Made by a program: the position numbers and the translations under genes. Of a stretch of 49,468 nucleotides of DNA, positions 1 through 8,692 are shown one piece after another; the first letter of the stretch is position 1, and the number at the start of each line of letters is the position of its first letter. Where the stretch lies: assembly GCA_964443005.1 (NCBI GenBank), contig CAYUBI010000004.1:1-49468 (forward strand), read 5' to 3'. A model generated the notes under the pieces. The model saw only the letters and a program-made list of their open reading frames with translations. It was not told the origin of the DNA and made no database searches. The DNA is from CAYUBI01 sp964443005 (lineage in GTDB: Bacteria > Margulisbacteria > Riflemargulisbacteria > GWF2-35-9 > CAYUBI01).

Positions 1-1
1 T

Positions 2-283
2 TCTGGATTTCAAGTTTGGGGTACACTTTATGGAGGCGGCGGTGGTGGCGGTGGCACTTGCTCTCCAACCTATGGTTCCCGTTCCGTAGGATTAGGTGGT
101 TCAGGCGGAGGCGGCCGTGGTGCTGGAGATTCTACTGGGGCTTGTGGATATCCATCTTGCCAACCTGTATCTGGATTAGAAAATACTGGGGGAGGCGGTG
201 GCGGAAACGGAAGTTGCAGTGCAGACACGTCTTCAACTGGTGGTTCAGGGATTGTGATTGTTCGGTACCCTATTGGCCAATAA
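2..283 (+). CDS. C-terminal fragment of a glycine-rich surface-type protein
   Basis: The frame is open from the left edge to a TAA at 281-283 and gives 93 residues; the start lies outside the window. The product is dominated by Gly runs (an eight-Gly run near residue 10 and GGGGGGNG near residue 65) with scattered Cys. It ends in GGSGIVIVRYPIGQ, the terminal signature of the glycine-rich domain found at the C-termini of many large bacterial and phage surface or fibre proteins. An ATG-started frame at 16-303 covers the same bases but encodes an Arg/Trp-rich sequence, the usual out-of-frame shadow of Gly codons. The parent protein and its function cannot be seen. Confidence 0.75.
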   Translation, partial: SGFQVWGTLYGGGGGGGGTCSPTYGSRSVGLGGSGGGGRGAGDSTGACGYPSCQPVSGLENTGGGGGGNGSCSADTSSTGGSGIVIVRYPIGQ

Positions 284-601
284 CTCTATGTAACCAACCA
301 TAACCGGATAATTAACTATCAACGATTTTATTCCGAGAATTTCAATTAGTGACAACTAAACAAAAAGAGTAAGTATACAGGAACTTTGATGTTTAAAATA
401 CACTCAAATGTTGATGATATGATTTAATATTATACTCAAATTTTAAAATTTGAAATATAAAATACAGAACTCACTAACTGGAAAAAACGCCTTTTCGTTT
501 TAATCCATCCAATGCTATTATACCCTATCAACAATGTTGATGGGGGTGTAAAGTACATTCATCCGCGATCAAAACAAACCACTTCAAAGGAGTCTAAAGC
601 C
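284..601. other. Non-coding gap upstream of glnS with a possible promoter
   Basis: No credible gene lies in these 318 bases. A possible extended -10 (TGCTATTAT, 513-521) has no good -35 partner. A 15-base palindrome, ATCAACAATGTTGAT (527-541), sits where transcription would begin and could be an operator. A 16-base palindrome, CAAATTTTAAAATTTG (437-452), and a weak AAAACG/CGTTTT hairpin (484-501) also occur, but they are A/T-rich and could be chance. The start of the reading frame at 512 falls in this region and is not the likely glnS start. Confidence 0.4.
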
Positions 602-2293
602 ATGACCGAAGATCAAGCCAATCAACATCCCAATATGCATTTTATTCGCCAGATCATTAGCAATGATATTGACAATGGAAAAAATGCAGGGAATGTGATT
701 ACCCGATTTCCGCCAGAGCCGAACGGCTACTTGCACATTGGTCATGCAAAATCAATTTGTCTTAATTTTGGTATTGCCAATGAATTTCATGGAAAATGCA
801 ATTTACGCATGGATGACACAAATCCCTGTAAAGAAAATATTGAATATCAAGACGCTATTATGGAAGACATTCAATGGCTTGGCTTTAATTGGGGAAATCG
901 TCTTTTTTATGCATCAGATTATTATCAACAGTTATATGATTACGCAGAATCACTCATTATTCAAGGAAAAGCTTATGTATGCAGCCTTAGTGCAGATGAG
1001 GTCAAATCATATCGCGGAACAATAACAGAGCCTGGAAAAAAAAGCCCGTATTATAATCGAACCATTGAAGACAATCTTGATTTATTTCGACGCATGAAAG
1101 GGGGTGAATTTCCTGATGGTCAGCACATTCTTCGTGCAAAAATTGATATGACTTCCCCCAATTTAAACATGCGCGACCCAACAATTTACCGAATTCGTCA
1201 TACCTCGCACCACCGTACAAGCAACACGTGGTGTATTTACCCCATGTATGATTTTGCGCATTGCATCTCAGATGCATTAGAAGGCATTACTCATTCGATT
1301 TGTACTCTTGAATTTGAAGATCATCGCCCCTTATATGATTGGTTTTTGAATCAATTGAATGTTCCGTGTCATCCCCAACAAATAGAGTTTGCACGACTTA
1401 ATCTAAACTACACAATCATGAGCAAACGAAAGCTATTAGAGTTAGTTGAAAAAAAAGATGTTCGTGGATGGGATGACCCTAGAATGCCCACGCTATCTGG
1501 AATGCGCAGACGCGGATATCCAGCTGTAGCTATTCGTGCATTTTGCGAACAAATTGGAGTATCCAAAGTTAACAGTATTGTTGATATCAATTTGCTTAAT
1601 TTTTTTGTTAGAGAAGAACTAAACAAATCAGCCTTGCGTGTTATGGCAGTTCTTCATCCGTTAAAAGTTATCATTGATAATTATCCAGATGACTTAGTTG
1701 AAGAATTAGATGCGGAAAACAATCCTGAGGACCTTTCTGCTGGAACACGAAAAATTCCATTTTCAAAAACAATTTATATTGAGCAAGATGATTTTCGCGA
1801 AGATCCACCCAAAAAATTCTTTCGACTTTCTCCAGGTCGCGAAATCAGACTAAAACATGCTTATTATATTACGTGTGTTAATGTTATTAAAGATGAGAAC
1901 ACAGGCGTCATCAATGAACTTCACTGTACGTATGACCCCAAAAGCCGAGGCGGATGGTCCCACGACGGAAGGAAAGTATTGGGAACCTCACATTGGGTAT
2001 CTGCTGCTCATGCTCTTGATGCTGAAGTTCGTTTATATGAACATTTGTTTACTACAGAAAATCCAGGAGAAACCGAGGATTACGCAACAATCCTTAATCC
2101 AAATTCATTCATCACTTTATCAAACTGTAAAGTAGAACCCGGACTTGCAAAAAGTGAATCCACAACACCCTATCAATTTCTTCGTCAAGGATATTTTTGT
2201 GTAGATTCACACGACTCTCAACCAGATAAACTTGTGTTTAACCGAACGATCATATTAAAAGATACGTGGGCAAAGATTGCAACAAAGGGATAA
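602..2293 (+). CDS. glnS: Glutaminyl-tRNA synthetase
   Basis: Class I aminoacyl-tRNA synthetase that charges tRNA-Gln with glutamine in the cytoplasm. The protein is 563 residues, close to the E. coli enzyme. It begins the catalytic domain with PPEPNGYLHIGHAKS (HIGH at 45-48) and carries MSKRK, the KMSKS-type loop, at 273-277; the C-terminal half holds the anticodon-binding beta-barrels. The frame is open back to 512, but the ATG at 602 is preceded by AAAGGAG (586-592) and gives the usual N-terminus, so I start there. Bacteria with this enzyme do not need the GatCAB route for tRNA-Gln, although GatCAB may still be present elsewhere. The gene stands alone, with a possible weak terminator after it. 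Confidence 0.95.
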   Translation: MTEDQANQHPNMHFIRQIISNDIDNGKNAGNVITRFPPEPNGYLHIGHAKSICLNFGIANEFHGKCNLRMDDTNPCKENIEYQDAIMEDIQWLGFNWGNRLFYASDYYQQLYDYAESLIIQGKAYVCSLSADEVKSYRGTITEPGKKSPYYNRTIEDNLDLFRRMKGGEFPDGQHILRAKIDMTSPNLNMRDPTIYRIRHTSHHRTSNTWCIYPMYDFAHCISDALEGITHSICTLEFEDHRPLYDWFLNQLNVPCHPQQIEFARLNLNYTIMSKRKLLELVEKKDVRGWDDPRMPTLSGMRRRGYPAVAIRAFCEQIGVSKVNSIVDINLLNFFVREELNKSALRVMAVLHPLKVIIDNYPDDLVEELDAENNPEDLSAGTRKIPFSKTIYIEQDDFREDPPKKFFRLSPGREIRLKHAYYITCVNVIKDENTGVINELHCTYDPKSRGGWSHDGRKVLGTSHWVSAAHALDAEVRLYEHLFTTENPGETEDYATILNPNSFITLSNCKVEPGLAKSESTTPYQFLRQGYFCVDSHDSQPDKLVFNRTIILKDTWAKIATKG

Positions 2294-2308
2294 TACCCTT
2301 AATTTTTT
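2285..2308 (+). terminator. Possible weak terminator after glnS
   Basis: AAGGG (2285-2289), a six-base loop and CCCTT (2296-2300) are followed by AATTTTTT. The stem has only five pairs and overlaps the glnS stop codon, so termination would be partial. The next gene begins 12 bases after the T tract. Confidence 0.3.
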
Positions 2309-2319
2309 AGGAGGAAATC

Positions 2320-2514
2320 ATGACCATAGAGAGAAAAGTTAGACTTATTTCCAGCACATTTGTTCTTTTATCGATTTTACTTGCCTTTATTGTTGATGCT
2401 TTTTGGATTTTTCTAGCAGTTTTTGTAGCAATCATGTTAATCCAGTCTGCATTCACTGGCTTTTGCCCAATGGAATGGGGATTAAAAAAATTAGAGAAAA
2501 CCGAAAAAAAATAA
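2320..2514 (+). CDS. Small DUF2892 (YgaP-like transmembrane) membrane protein
   Basis: A 64-residue protein made almost entirely of two hydrophobic segments (about residues 8-26 and 27-43), then FTGFCPMEWGLKKL and a Lys-rich tail. The fold and the FTGFCP motif match the DUF2892 family, the membrane part of YgaP-type rhodanese proteins, here without the rhodanese domain. The Cys next to the membrane is conserved in the family. A strong AGGAGG (2310-2315) precedes the ATG. The role is unknown; such proteins often sit beside sulfur or redox genes, but nothing nearby supports that here. It converges on the radical SAM gene 32 bases away. Confidence 0.8.
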   Translation: MTIERKVRLISSTFVLLSILLAFIVDAFWIFLAVFVAIMLIQSAFTGFCPMEWGLKKLEKTEKK

Positions 2515-2532
2515 GAACTTTTCAAGCAAGTT
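2504..2532 (-). terminator. Possible terminator after the PflX-like gene (minus strand)
   Basis: Read on the minus strand, AACTT, a seven-base loop and AAGTT (2516-2532) are followed by CTTA and a run of eight T (complement of 2504-2511). The stem is short and lies over the end of the convergent DUF2892 gene. Weak call. Confidence 0.3.
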
Positions 2533-2546
2533 ATTGACAAATTAAA

Positions 2547-3479
2547 TCACGAAAAAGGCAATTCATTTTTAAAGTCAGGAAGAAATTCTTCCTGACTAGC
2601 CAGCTCCTGCATTAATACATTTTGTAAACCTAAAGATTCCGCATAATCAAGCACGTCATTATATTCATTAATCATTAAGTGTCGATCTAAAACTGAAAAC
2701 TCATGTGCGCGATATTGTGGGGAGTATTGGCTCATTAACGAAATCGTAATATCCAAAGAAAGTGAAGCCAGAAAATCCAGCACAAGATAGCTGCTGGACA
2801 AACCTTCGGGTAAAACCAAATGACGCACAATCATACCTCGTTGTGCAATTCCCTGGTCATCAATTACTAATAATCCAACTTGTCGCACCATTTCAACAAT
2901 AGCTGCTTGCGAAATTTCACAATATCTAGGTGCTTGTGAATACCGATTAGCAAAAAGATTATGACCATATTTCATATCCGGCAAATAAATATCAACAATA
3001 CCTTCCAGCTCTTGCAGCGTCTCCACTTTTTCATATCCATTGGTATTATACACAATCGGGATTATTAACCCGTTTTTTCGCGCGTACACCAATGCCTCAC
3101 GAATTAATGGCTGATAAGGAGTTGGCGATACCAAATTTATATTATGGCCTCCTTGCCCCTGCAACCCCAACATTATATCACTCAATTCCCTCACTGATAT
3201 TTCACGACTACATAAAGAATCGTTATTAGACTGGCTAATCTGCCAATTTTGACAATATACACATTTCAAATTGCAGTGCATGAAAAAAATTGTTCCTGAC
3301 CCACGAGTTCCAGACAACATAGGTTCTTCACCAAAATGCAAGCCAGTATACGCAACATGCAACGTTGATCCCAGCTGACATATTCCAGAGGAGCTTATCA
3401 ATCGATTTACGTTACATGTATGCGGGCATAAATTACAACTAGAAAATTTTCTTTCTAAAATAACTGACGGAATTTCCAT
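2547..3479 (-). CDS. PflX-like radical SAM protein (COG1313 group)
   Basis: A radical S-adenosylmethionine enzyme of 310 residues. CNLKCVYC (C69, C73, C76) is the CX3CX2C site for the catalytic [4Fe-4S] cluster. A second Cys group near the N-terminus (C15, C18, C22, C34, with the LCPHTCNVNR context) is typical of the PflX subfamily, which resembles pyruvate formate-lyase activating enzymes but has no proven substrate. The TIM-barrel half contains VYNTNGYE and YLPDMKYG. It starts eight bases after the kup stop codon, so the two are probably co-transcribed, and no strong Shine-Dalgarno is visible, suggesting coupled translation. No glycyl-radical enzyme is encoded in the window, so activation of one is not supported here. 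Confidence 0.85.
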   Translation of the reverse strand: MEIPSVILERKFSSCNLCPHTCNVNRLISSSGICQLGSTLHVAYTGLHFGEEPMLSGTRGSGTIFFMHCNLKCVYCQNWQISQSNNDSLCSREISVRELSDIMLGLQGQGGHNINLVSPTPYQPLIREALVYARKNGLIIPIVYNTNGYEKVETLQELEGIVDIYLPDMKYGHNLFANRYSQAPRYCEISQAAIVEMVRQVGLLVIDDQGIAQRGMIVRHLVLPEGLSSSYLVLDFLASLSLDITISLMSQYSPQYRAHEFSVLDRHLMINEYNDVLDYAESLGLQNVLMQELASQEEFLPDFKNELPFS

Positions 3480-3487
3480 CCAATTAA

Positions 3488-5293
3488 CTACATTTTAACT
3501 CGAGTAATAACCCCATGTAATTTTCGTTGGGGTAATTCATAAAATTCATCAAAAGAAGGCACCAGCCGTTTAATAGAAGAAAAGATTTTCCAAATTGGGT
3601 TAGGTGTCGTTATATGCTCCAAACCATAAAAAATAGCCTTACAATCAATTCCTGCATTTTCTAAAATATCTTCAATATTAATAAATTCCATATATCCCAT
3701 TTTAATTTCAAATACTCTAAGCCCAAGCGCCAAAGGCTCTTTAAAGTAATATTCAACTCCTGTAGGATTTTCATTTTTTATAATTGAAATAAATATATTA
3801 TCCTCATAAATAATATTATTTATAAACATGGTATTAACAATATATGGTGAAACTTTATTCCCAGCCATTGCGAAAAAAAGACCGGTTCCAGCGATTTTAT
3901 TAATAGATTGATACAACTCCTTATATTTTACTAAAAACCGACTCATCATCGTTGGATGCATTGATAAATATAACTTTTTTTGGCCAGTTGTAAACAATAA
4001 GATCAGCATAAACGGTAATGAAGCAATAACAAGTGACCAATAACCTCCATGAGGAATTTTATAACTATTTGATACAAGAAAAAGAACATCTATCATCAAA
4101 ATTGCCAAAGTAATTAATGTTTTATGTAGATTATTCTTCTTATAAAAAATGTAAACCATAAAAACACTCGTCAGTAACATATCCCCTGTTACAGCCAAAC
4201 CATATGCGCTAGCAAGATTAGAAGACTGGCGAAAAATAATCATAATAAAAATAACGGCTCCAAGCATAAACCAATTGATAAATTGAATATATACCTGCGA
4301 TCTAAGCTCAGTCGACGTATATTCAACCTTGAACATCGGCATAATACGCGTCGTAATCGCTTGATAAGCAATCGAAAACATTCCACTAATCATGGCTTGT
4401 GAAGCAATAATGGTAGCAATAATACTTAAAATAAGCAGCAACACATAAAAATGACCAGTTAAATTATAAAACATTGAAAATAGAATATTTTGAGCATTGG
4501 AATGCCTTAACAAAAACGCACCCTGTCCTAAATAATTAATGCACAATACAACAAATACAATAGACCAGGCCCTAATAATTGGTTTTCTTCCCAAATGCCC
4601 CATATCCGCATATAATGCCTCGCCTCCAGTAGCACATAAAATAACCTCCGAAAGCACAAAGAAACCAGCCAATCCATTATGAAATAAAAACTTAAGCCCA
4701 TACAATGGGCTAATTGCAAGTAAAACACGAGGTTCCCAATAAATAGAAACCATTCCAAAAACCGCTAATACAATAAACCACACAACCATAATCGGACCAA
4801 AAGCTTTTGCAACCTTGCCTGCACCTTTTTTTTGAAAACTAAAAAGTCCAATTGCAATAAAACACGCTATAGCTATCAAAATCCATTGCGGAGTATGATG
4901 TAATCCAGGAATCAAAACAACGCCTTCAACTGCACTAAGAATACTTATTGCAGGAGTTATAACTCCATCCCCTACGAGCAATGAAATCCCAAAAATGGCC
5001 AGTAATGTAAAAAAAGCAACTTGTCTGCCAGATTTTAATAAAGGAAGAAGTATCTCCTTTAAAACAATAGTTCCACCTTCACCATTTTTACTTAAGCTCA
5101 TGGCCAACCACGTATATTCCAACGAAACAATAATAATTAATGTCCAAATAATAAGGGACATAACGCCCATTATGTTTTCAGGCGTTTTCGGTAACGTGAG
5201 AAATATAACAGAAACTGTGTAAATCGGGCTGGTACCAATATCTCCGAAAACTATGCCAAATGCCTTAATTATATCTAATAAATTTTTTTTCAT
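3488..5293 (-). CDS. kup: KUP/HAK/KT-family potassium uptake transporter
   Basis: A 601-residue inner-membrane protein with about twelve hydrophobic segments followed by a C-terminal cytoplasmic part of about 150 residues, the KUP layout. The diagnostic GIVFGDIGTSPIYT lies at residues 13-26, and the transmembrane core includes LVGDGVITPAIS and GGEALYADMGHLG, both conserved in the family. KUP proteins take up K+ with protons at low external potassium. The start ATG is followed by a Lys-rich leader. The gene is divergent from the DUF1015 gene and heads a two-gene unit with the PflX-like gene. The symbol is given by family. Confidence 0.93.
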   Translation of the reverse strand: MKKNLLDIIKAFGIVFGDIGTSPIYTVSVIFLTLPKTPENIMGVMSLIIWTLIIIVSLEYTWLAMSLSKNGEGGTIVLKEILLPLLKSGRQVAFFTLLAIFGISLLVGDGVITPAISILSAVEGVVLIPGLHHTPQWILIAIACFIAIGLFSFQKKGAGKVAKAFGPIMVVWFIVLAVFGMVSIYWEPRVLLAISPLYGLKFLFHNGLAGFFVLSEVILCATGGEALYADMGHLGRKPIIRAWSIVFVVLCINYLGQGAFLLRHSNAQNILFSMFYNLTGHFYVLLLILSIIATIIASQAMISGMFSIAYQAITTRIMPMFKVEYTSTELRSQVYIQFINWFMLGAVIFIMIIFRQSSNLASAYGLAVTGDMLLTSVFMVYIFYKKNNLHKTLITLAILMIDVLFLVSNSYKIPHGGYWSLVIASLPFMLILLFTTGQKKLYLSMHPTMMSRFLVKYKELYQSINKIAGTGLFFAMAGNKVSPYIVNTMFINNIIYEDNIFISIIKNENPTGVEYYFKEPLALGLRVFEIKMGYMEFINIEDILENAGIDCKAIFYGLEHITTPNPIWKIFSSIKRLVPSFDEFYELPQRKLHGVITRVKM

Positions 5294-5319
5294 TATTTTT
5301 TTACAACCTTCCAGCTTCT

Positions 5320-5357
5320 ATTATACTGCATTATCAGACGAAATCGAATGCCGATTT
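5320..5357 (-). promoter_or_regulatory. Possible kup promoter with an inverted repeat
   Basis: On the minus strand a perfect TATAAT (complement of 5320-5325) would start transcription near 5313, 20 bases before the kup ATG. No good -35 exists. Where it would be, an inverted repeat AAATCG-N5-CGATTT (5341-5357) occurs, which could bind an activator or repressor. Supported only by pattern. Confidence 0.3.
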
Positions 5358-5490
5358 TTTGATCTTACTTTAAAAAAGCCAATCGAGCTTTAGCAGCAAC
5401 TAAATTGAAATAAAATAAAACTGAATATTAAAATCTAATGCTCTTTGGATGGTTAATCCTAAAAATAAGTGGTACACTTAATTAATATTC

Positions 5491-5509
5491 AAATCATTAA
5501 TAATGATTT
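5491..5509. repeat. Perfect 19-base palindrome before the DUF1015 gene
   Basis: AAATCATTAATAATGATTT is two 9-base half-sites around a central A, ending 12 bases before the AAGGAG of the DUF1015 gene. As DNA it has the length of a dimeric regulator operator; as RNA it could form a hairpin that affects initiation. It is A/T-rich, so chance cannot be excluded. Confidence 0.4.
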
Positions 5510-5531
5510 TTATTTGTGTAAAGGAGTTATC

Positions 5532-6866
5532 ATGGTTCTTATCAAACCGTTTCATGGAATTGTCCTAAATCGCGAAAAAATTTCCGATTTCAGTAAAGTA
5601 ATTACACAACCCTATGATAAAATTTCGCCAGAAATGCAAGAACAGTACTATGCTGCTCATCCCAACAATGTTGTTCGCATCATTAAAGGAAAAGAATTGC
5701 CTATAGATAACGAACAGGATAATGTTTATACACGTGCAAATACTGTTTTTCAAGAATGGCTAAGTAAAGACATTTTAGTTCGTCATAAATGTCCTACATT
5801 CTTTTATCTTGAACAAACTTATACTTTAGACAATATCACAAAAACAAGAAAAGGGCTTATGATTATGGGACGACTAGAACCATATACTCAAGGAGTAATT
5901 TTTCCGCACGAACAAACTTTAAAAGGGCCAAAAATCGATCGGTTGAATTTATTTCGAGCTACAAACGCAAGTTTTGGTCAAGTATTTATGCTTTATAATG
6001 ATCCACACAAAATCGTAGATTCTACCATACAAAAAAGCAAATCAGCCCCATACTGTAGCTTTGTAGATGCAGATGGAGTCACAAATACCTTTTATGCAAT
6101 TGAGGCAAACGAAACATTGATGCCTATTATTGACTATTTGAAAGATAAGCCATTATTCATTGCAGATGGCCACCACAGATACGAAACTGCACTCACGTTC
6201 GAAAATGAGATGGCAAAAAAATATCCAAAGGCACCTCCTAATGCTGCGTTTCATTATGCGATGATGACCTTGATTAATATGGATGATGAAGGATTAACAG
6301 TGCTACCAACGCATCGACTGCTTAAGAACATACCAGAATTCAGTGGAGAAAACCTATTAGCCAGCATTAGCGCTGGATTTAGTATTGAACAACTAACATT
6401 TGATGAAAATAATATTGATCAAACAATAGCTAGATTACAATCGTTGCTGAAACAAAAACCCAAACCATCCTTTGCTCTTTTTCTTGGAGATATTAAAAAA
6501 TTAGTTATGATCACACTAGAAAATCCGAATTTAATTGCTTCGCTCAAAAACAAATCGTCAATAATGCAATCGCTAGATGTTGCGATTCTGCATGATGGCA
6601 TACTTGAACCATTACTTGGAATAAATAAAAAGGCACTAGCAGACCAATGTTTTCTTGACTATCGTCGAAATGCAAAATCCTGTTTAGAAATGACAATGAA
6701 TAAAACTTACCAAGCGGCATTCATTCTTAAAGCAACACGTGCAGAACAAGTTCGCAACGTTGCACTCAATCATGAAACCATGCCACAAAAATCAACTGAT
6801 TTTTACCCAAAAGTCCTAACAGGATTTGTTATGGCAGATATATCCATTTCGCAAGAATTAATATAA
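5532..6866 (+). CDS. DUF1015 family protein
   Basis: A 444-residue protein of the DUF1015 family, whose biochemical role is not established. Family signatures are the N-terminal VITQPYDKISPEMQ and ADGHHRYETAL (DGHHRYE at 212-218), an arrangement of Asp, His and Arg that looks like an active site. Length is normal for the family. The frame is open back to 5469, but the ATG at 5532 is preceded by AAGGAG (5521-5526) and gives the usual N-terminus with an early Pro-Phe-His. It reads away from kup and is followed 73 bases later by recO on the same strand. In other genomes the family often neighbours serA and serC; serA is present about 2.6 kb downstream here, on the opposite strand. Confidence 0.85.
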   Translation: MVLIKPFHGIVLNREKISDFSKVITQPYDKISPEMQEQYYAAHPNNVVRIIKGKELPIDNEQDNVYTRANTVFQEWLSKDILVRHKCPTFFYLEQTYTLDNITKTRKGLMIMGRLEPYTQGVIFPHEQTLKGPKIDRLNLFRATNASFGQVFMLYNDPHKIVDSTIQKSKSAPYCSFVDADGVTNTFYAIEANETLMPIIDYLKDKPLFIADGHHRYETALTFENEMAKKYPKAPPNAAFHYAMMTLINMDDEGLTVLPTHRLLKNIPEFSGENLLASISAGFSIEQLTFDENNIDQTIARLQSLLKQKPKPSFALFLGDIKKLVMITLENPNLIASLKNKSSIMQSLDVAILHDGILEPLLGINKKALADQCFLDYRRNAKSCLEMTMNKTYQAAFILKATRAEQVRNVALNHETMPQKSTDFYPKVLTGFVMADISISQELI

Positions 6867-6939
6867 TCGATGAAGAATTATTCATTGTGACTGCACTGTT
6901 TTTCACTGTAATCACTCATCAATACAATAAAGGGATAGA

Positions 6940-7476
6940 ATGAATAAACTTTGCTTCAATGGTTTTTTACTAAAATCAAAGGCTCATGGAGAATCAAACA
7001 AAACTATCAGCATTTTCACAGAAGAAAGCGGAAAAATAATGTTGTATGCAAGAGGTGTTCGTAAACCAGCCAGCAAAATTGGTGGACGTTTACATCCACT
7101 TTTTTTAAATACTTATCACATATTAGAACGTCAAAATTTTAGACTAATTACTGGGGTCGATACCATTGACGAATATCTCTGTATCGCAAACGACCTAAAT
7201 AAATTATCCATTATGTATGAACTTCTTTGGATTATTGAACATGGAACCACGCACGAACAACCCCATCCCGATCTTTTTCATTTATTAAAAAATTCGCTCC
7301 GAACATTAAGCAAATCGACCCAGGAATGTCATACAATTTTACCCTATTTTCAAACCCAGTACATGGAAATTGAAGGACTCAGAGGAAGCGAAAAAGCAAC
7401 ACAACCGTTTAATCAATTATTTTATAATTATACAGGCACATTATATCAACCAAGCACCTTAAAATTTCATGATTAA
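6940..7476 (+). CDS. recO: DNA repair protein RecO, short form
   Basis: RecO helps RecR load RecA at single-stranded gaps in the RecFOR pathway. The N-terminal OB-fold is clear: GFLLKSKAHGESNKTISIFT, then YARGVRKPASKIGGRL, then LITGVDTIDEY. At 178 residues it is about 60 shorter than typical RecO. The helical region begins, but the protein ends soon after FQTQYMEIEGL, without the zinc-binding Cys pairs seen in many homologues. There is no sign of a frameshift, because the next gene starts inside its last codons (ATGATTAA overlap). AAAGGG precedes the ATG. The truncated C-terminus may be natural in this lineage. Confidence 0.85.
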   Translation: MNKLCFNGFLLKSKAHGESNKTISIFTEESGKIMLYARGVRKPASKIGGRLHPLFLNTYHILERQNFRLITGVDTIDEYLCIANDLNKLSIMYELLWIIEHGTTHEQPHPDLFHLLKNSLRTLSKSTQECHTILPYFQTQYMEIEGLRGSEKATQPFNQLFYNYTGTLYQPSTLKFHD

Positions 7477-8692
7477 ACCTGATGTTCGCGAAGTATTATT
7501 TAATCGAAATTTTTTATTTTTATGGTCATCACAAATTTTATCACAATTTGCAGATCGTATATTAGTAGCACTTCTTTTAATTACCATTCATAAACTTACA
7601 AACACAATTTTAGCTACTGCATTACCATTATTTTCCTTTGGGTTAAGTGCAGTAATCTTTGGATCAATTGCTGGTGTTTATGTTGATCGTATTAAAAAAA
7701 AATATGTATTAACTATTTCAAATATACTACGCGGCATACTTATTTTGTTACTAGTATTGATTCCCGCATTATCAAATTCGCTTGTACTTTTATTTATAAT
7801 CAGTTTCTTTATTTTTACAATCTCTCAATTTTTTATTCCAGCAGAAACAACAACAATCGCCTTAATTGTAAAAAAGAAAAACCTACTAACAGCGAATTCG
7901 CTATTTATGAGTACCTGGGCAGGTTCTACAATTGCTGGATTTGCAATTGTATCGATTTTCGAAATATTAGAATTCTCAGCACAAACTGTTTTTTTAATTA
8001 ATGGCGGACTATACTTTTTGGCAGCAGGTTTTTCACTTATCATTCATGTTAATGAAACCACACTAACAAATACCGGTTATAATCAAATAATCAAGGATCT
8101 TAAACTTGGTTTTGGATTTCTCATGCGAAAGAAAAATGTGAGGTTTGGTTTACTTCAACTTTTATGGGCTTCCTCAGTAATAGCAATTTTAGGCGAATTA
8201 AGCATAAATTTTGTAACGCAAATCATTCGAATTCATTATCATTATTTTGGGTTTATTGTTTCCTTAGCTGGTGTTGGTATGGGGTTTGGCATATATATTC
8301 TTCACCAATACGCACACCTTCCACGAAAAGCTACAATACTTATTGGATTTGCCTTAACTGGTTGCAGTTTAATTGCCTTAGCAATCAATACAAACTCTTT
8401 TGTTGCTTTTTTTCTAATTTTTATCCTAGGTTTAAGCAATGCATTTATTACGATTCCTGCACAAACAATGCTCCAGGAAATTACGCCACGTCCATTACGC
8501 GGGCGAATTTTTGGTATCCAAAACATGATTGTCTCATTTGCCTTTACATTACCAGTGATTATCTGTGGGTACTTAGCTGATCGTTTTTCTACGCAAACCG
8601 TTTTTATTATCCTAGGAGCGCTACTACTTATAAACGCACTATTCAATGCAGTCAAGCGTGACGATAACTTCACATCGACTCGCGAAATATAA
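7469..8692 (+). CDS. MFS efflux transporter (MefA/EntS-like)
   Basis: A 407-residue polytopic membrane protein with about twelve hydrophobic segments. FADRILVALLLI in the first helix, GVYVDRIKKKYVLTISN in the loop after helix 2, and TPRPLRGRIFGIQN in the second half fit the MFS_3 branch, which includes macrolide and siderophore exporters. The substrate cannot be told from sequence. Its ATG overlaps the recO stop by eight bases and its last 47 bases overlap the radical SAM frame, so recO, this gene and the radical SAM gene look like one transcription and translation unit. Efflux of a product made or modified by that enzyme is possible, but is only an inference from position. Confidence 0.85.
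   Translation: MIKPDVREVLFNRNFLFLWSSQILSQFADRILVALLLITIHKLTNTILATALPLFSFGLSAVIFGSIAGVYVDRIKKKYVLTISNILRGILILLLVLIPALSNSLVLLFIISFFIFTISQFFIPAETTTIALIVKKKNLLTANSLFMSTWAGSTIAGFAIVSIFEILEFSAQTVFLINGGLYFLAAGFSLIIHVNETTLTNTGYNQIIKDLKLGFGFLMRKKNVRFGLLQLLWASSVIAILGELSINFVTQIIRIHYHYFGFIVSLAGVGMGFGIYILHQYAHLPRKATILIGFALTGCSLIALAINTNSFVAFFLIFILGLSNAFITIPAQTMLQEITPRPLRGRIFGIQNMIVSFAFTLPVIICGYLADRFSTQTVFIILGALLLINALFNAVKRDDNFTSTREI

Noticed and set aside
16..303. ATG-started frame of 95 codons, Arg/Trp-rich
   Set aside because: Shadow of the glycine-rich frame that begins at base 2 and ends in a recognised family motif.
512..601. Longer N-terminus for GlnS
   Set aside because: No Shine-Dalgarno at 512; the ATG at 602 has AAAGGAG and gives the normal enzyme.
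8164..8580. 138-codon frame inside the MFS gene
   Set aside because: Cys/Asn-rich out-of-frame translation of a clear membrane transporter.
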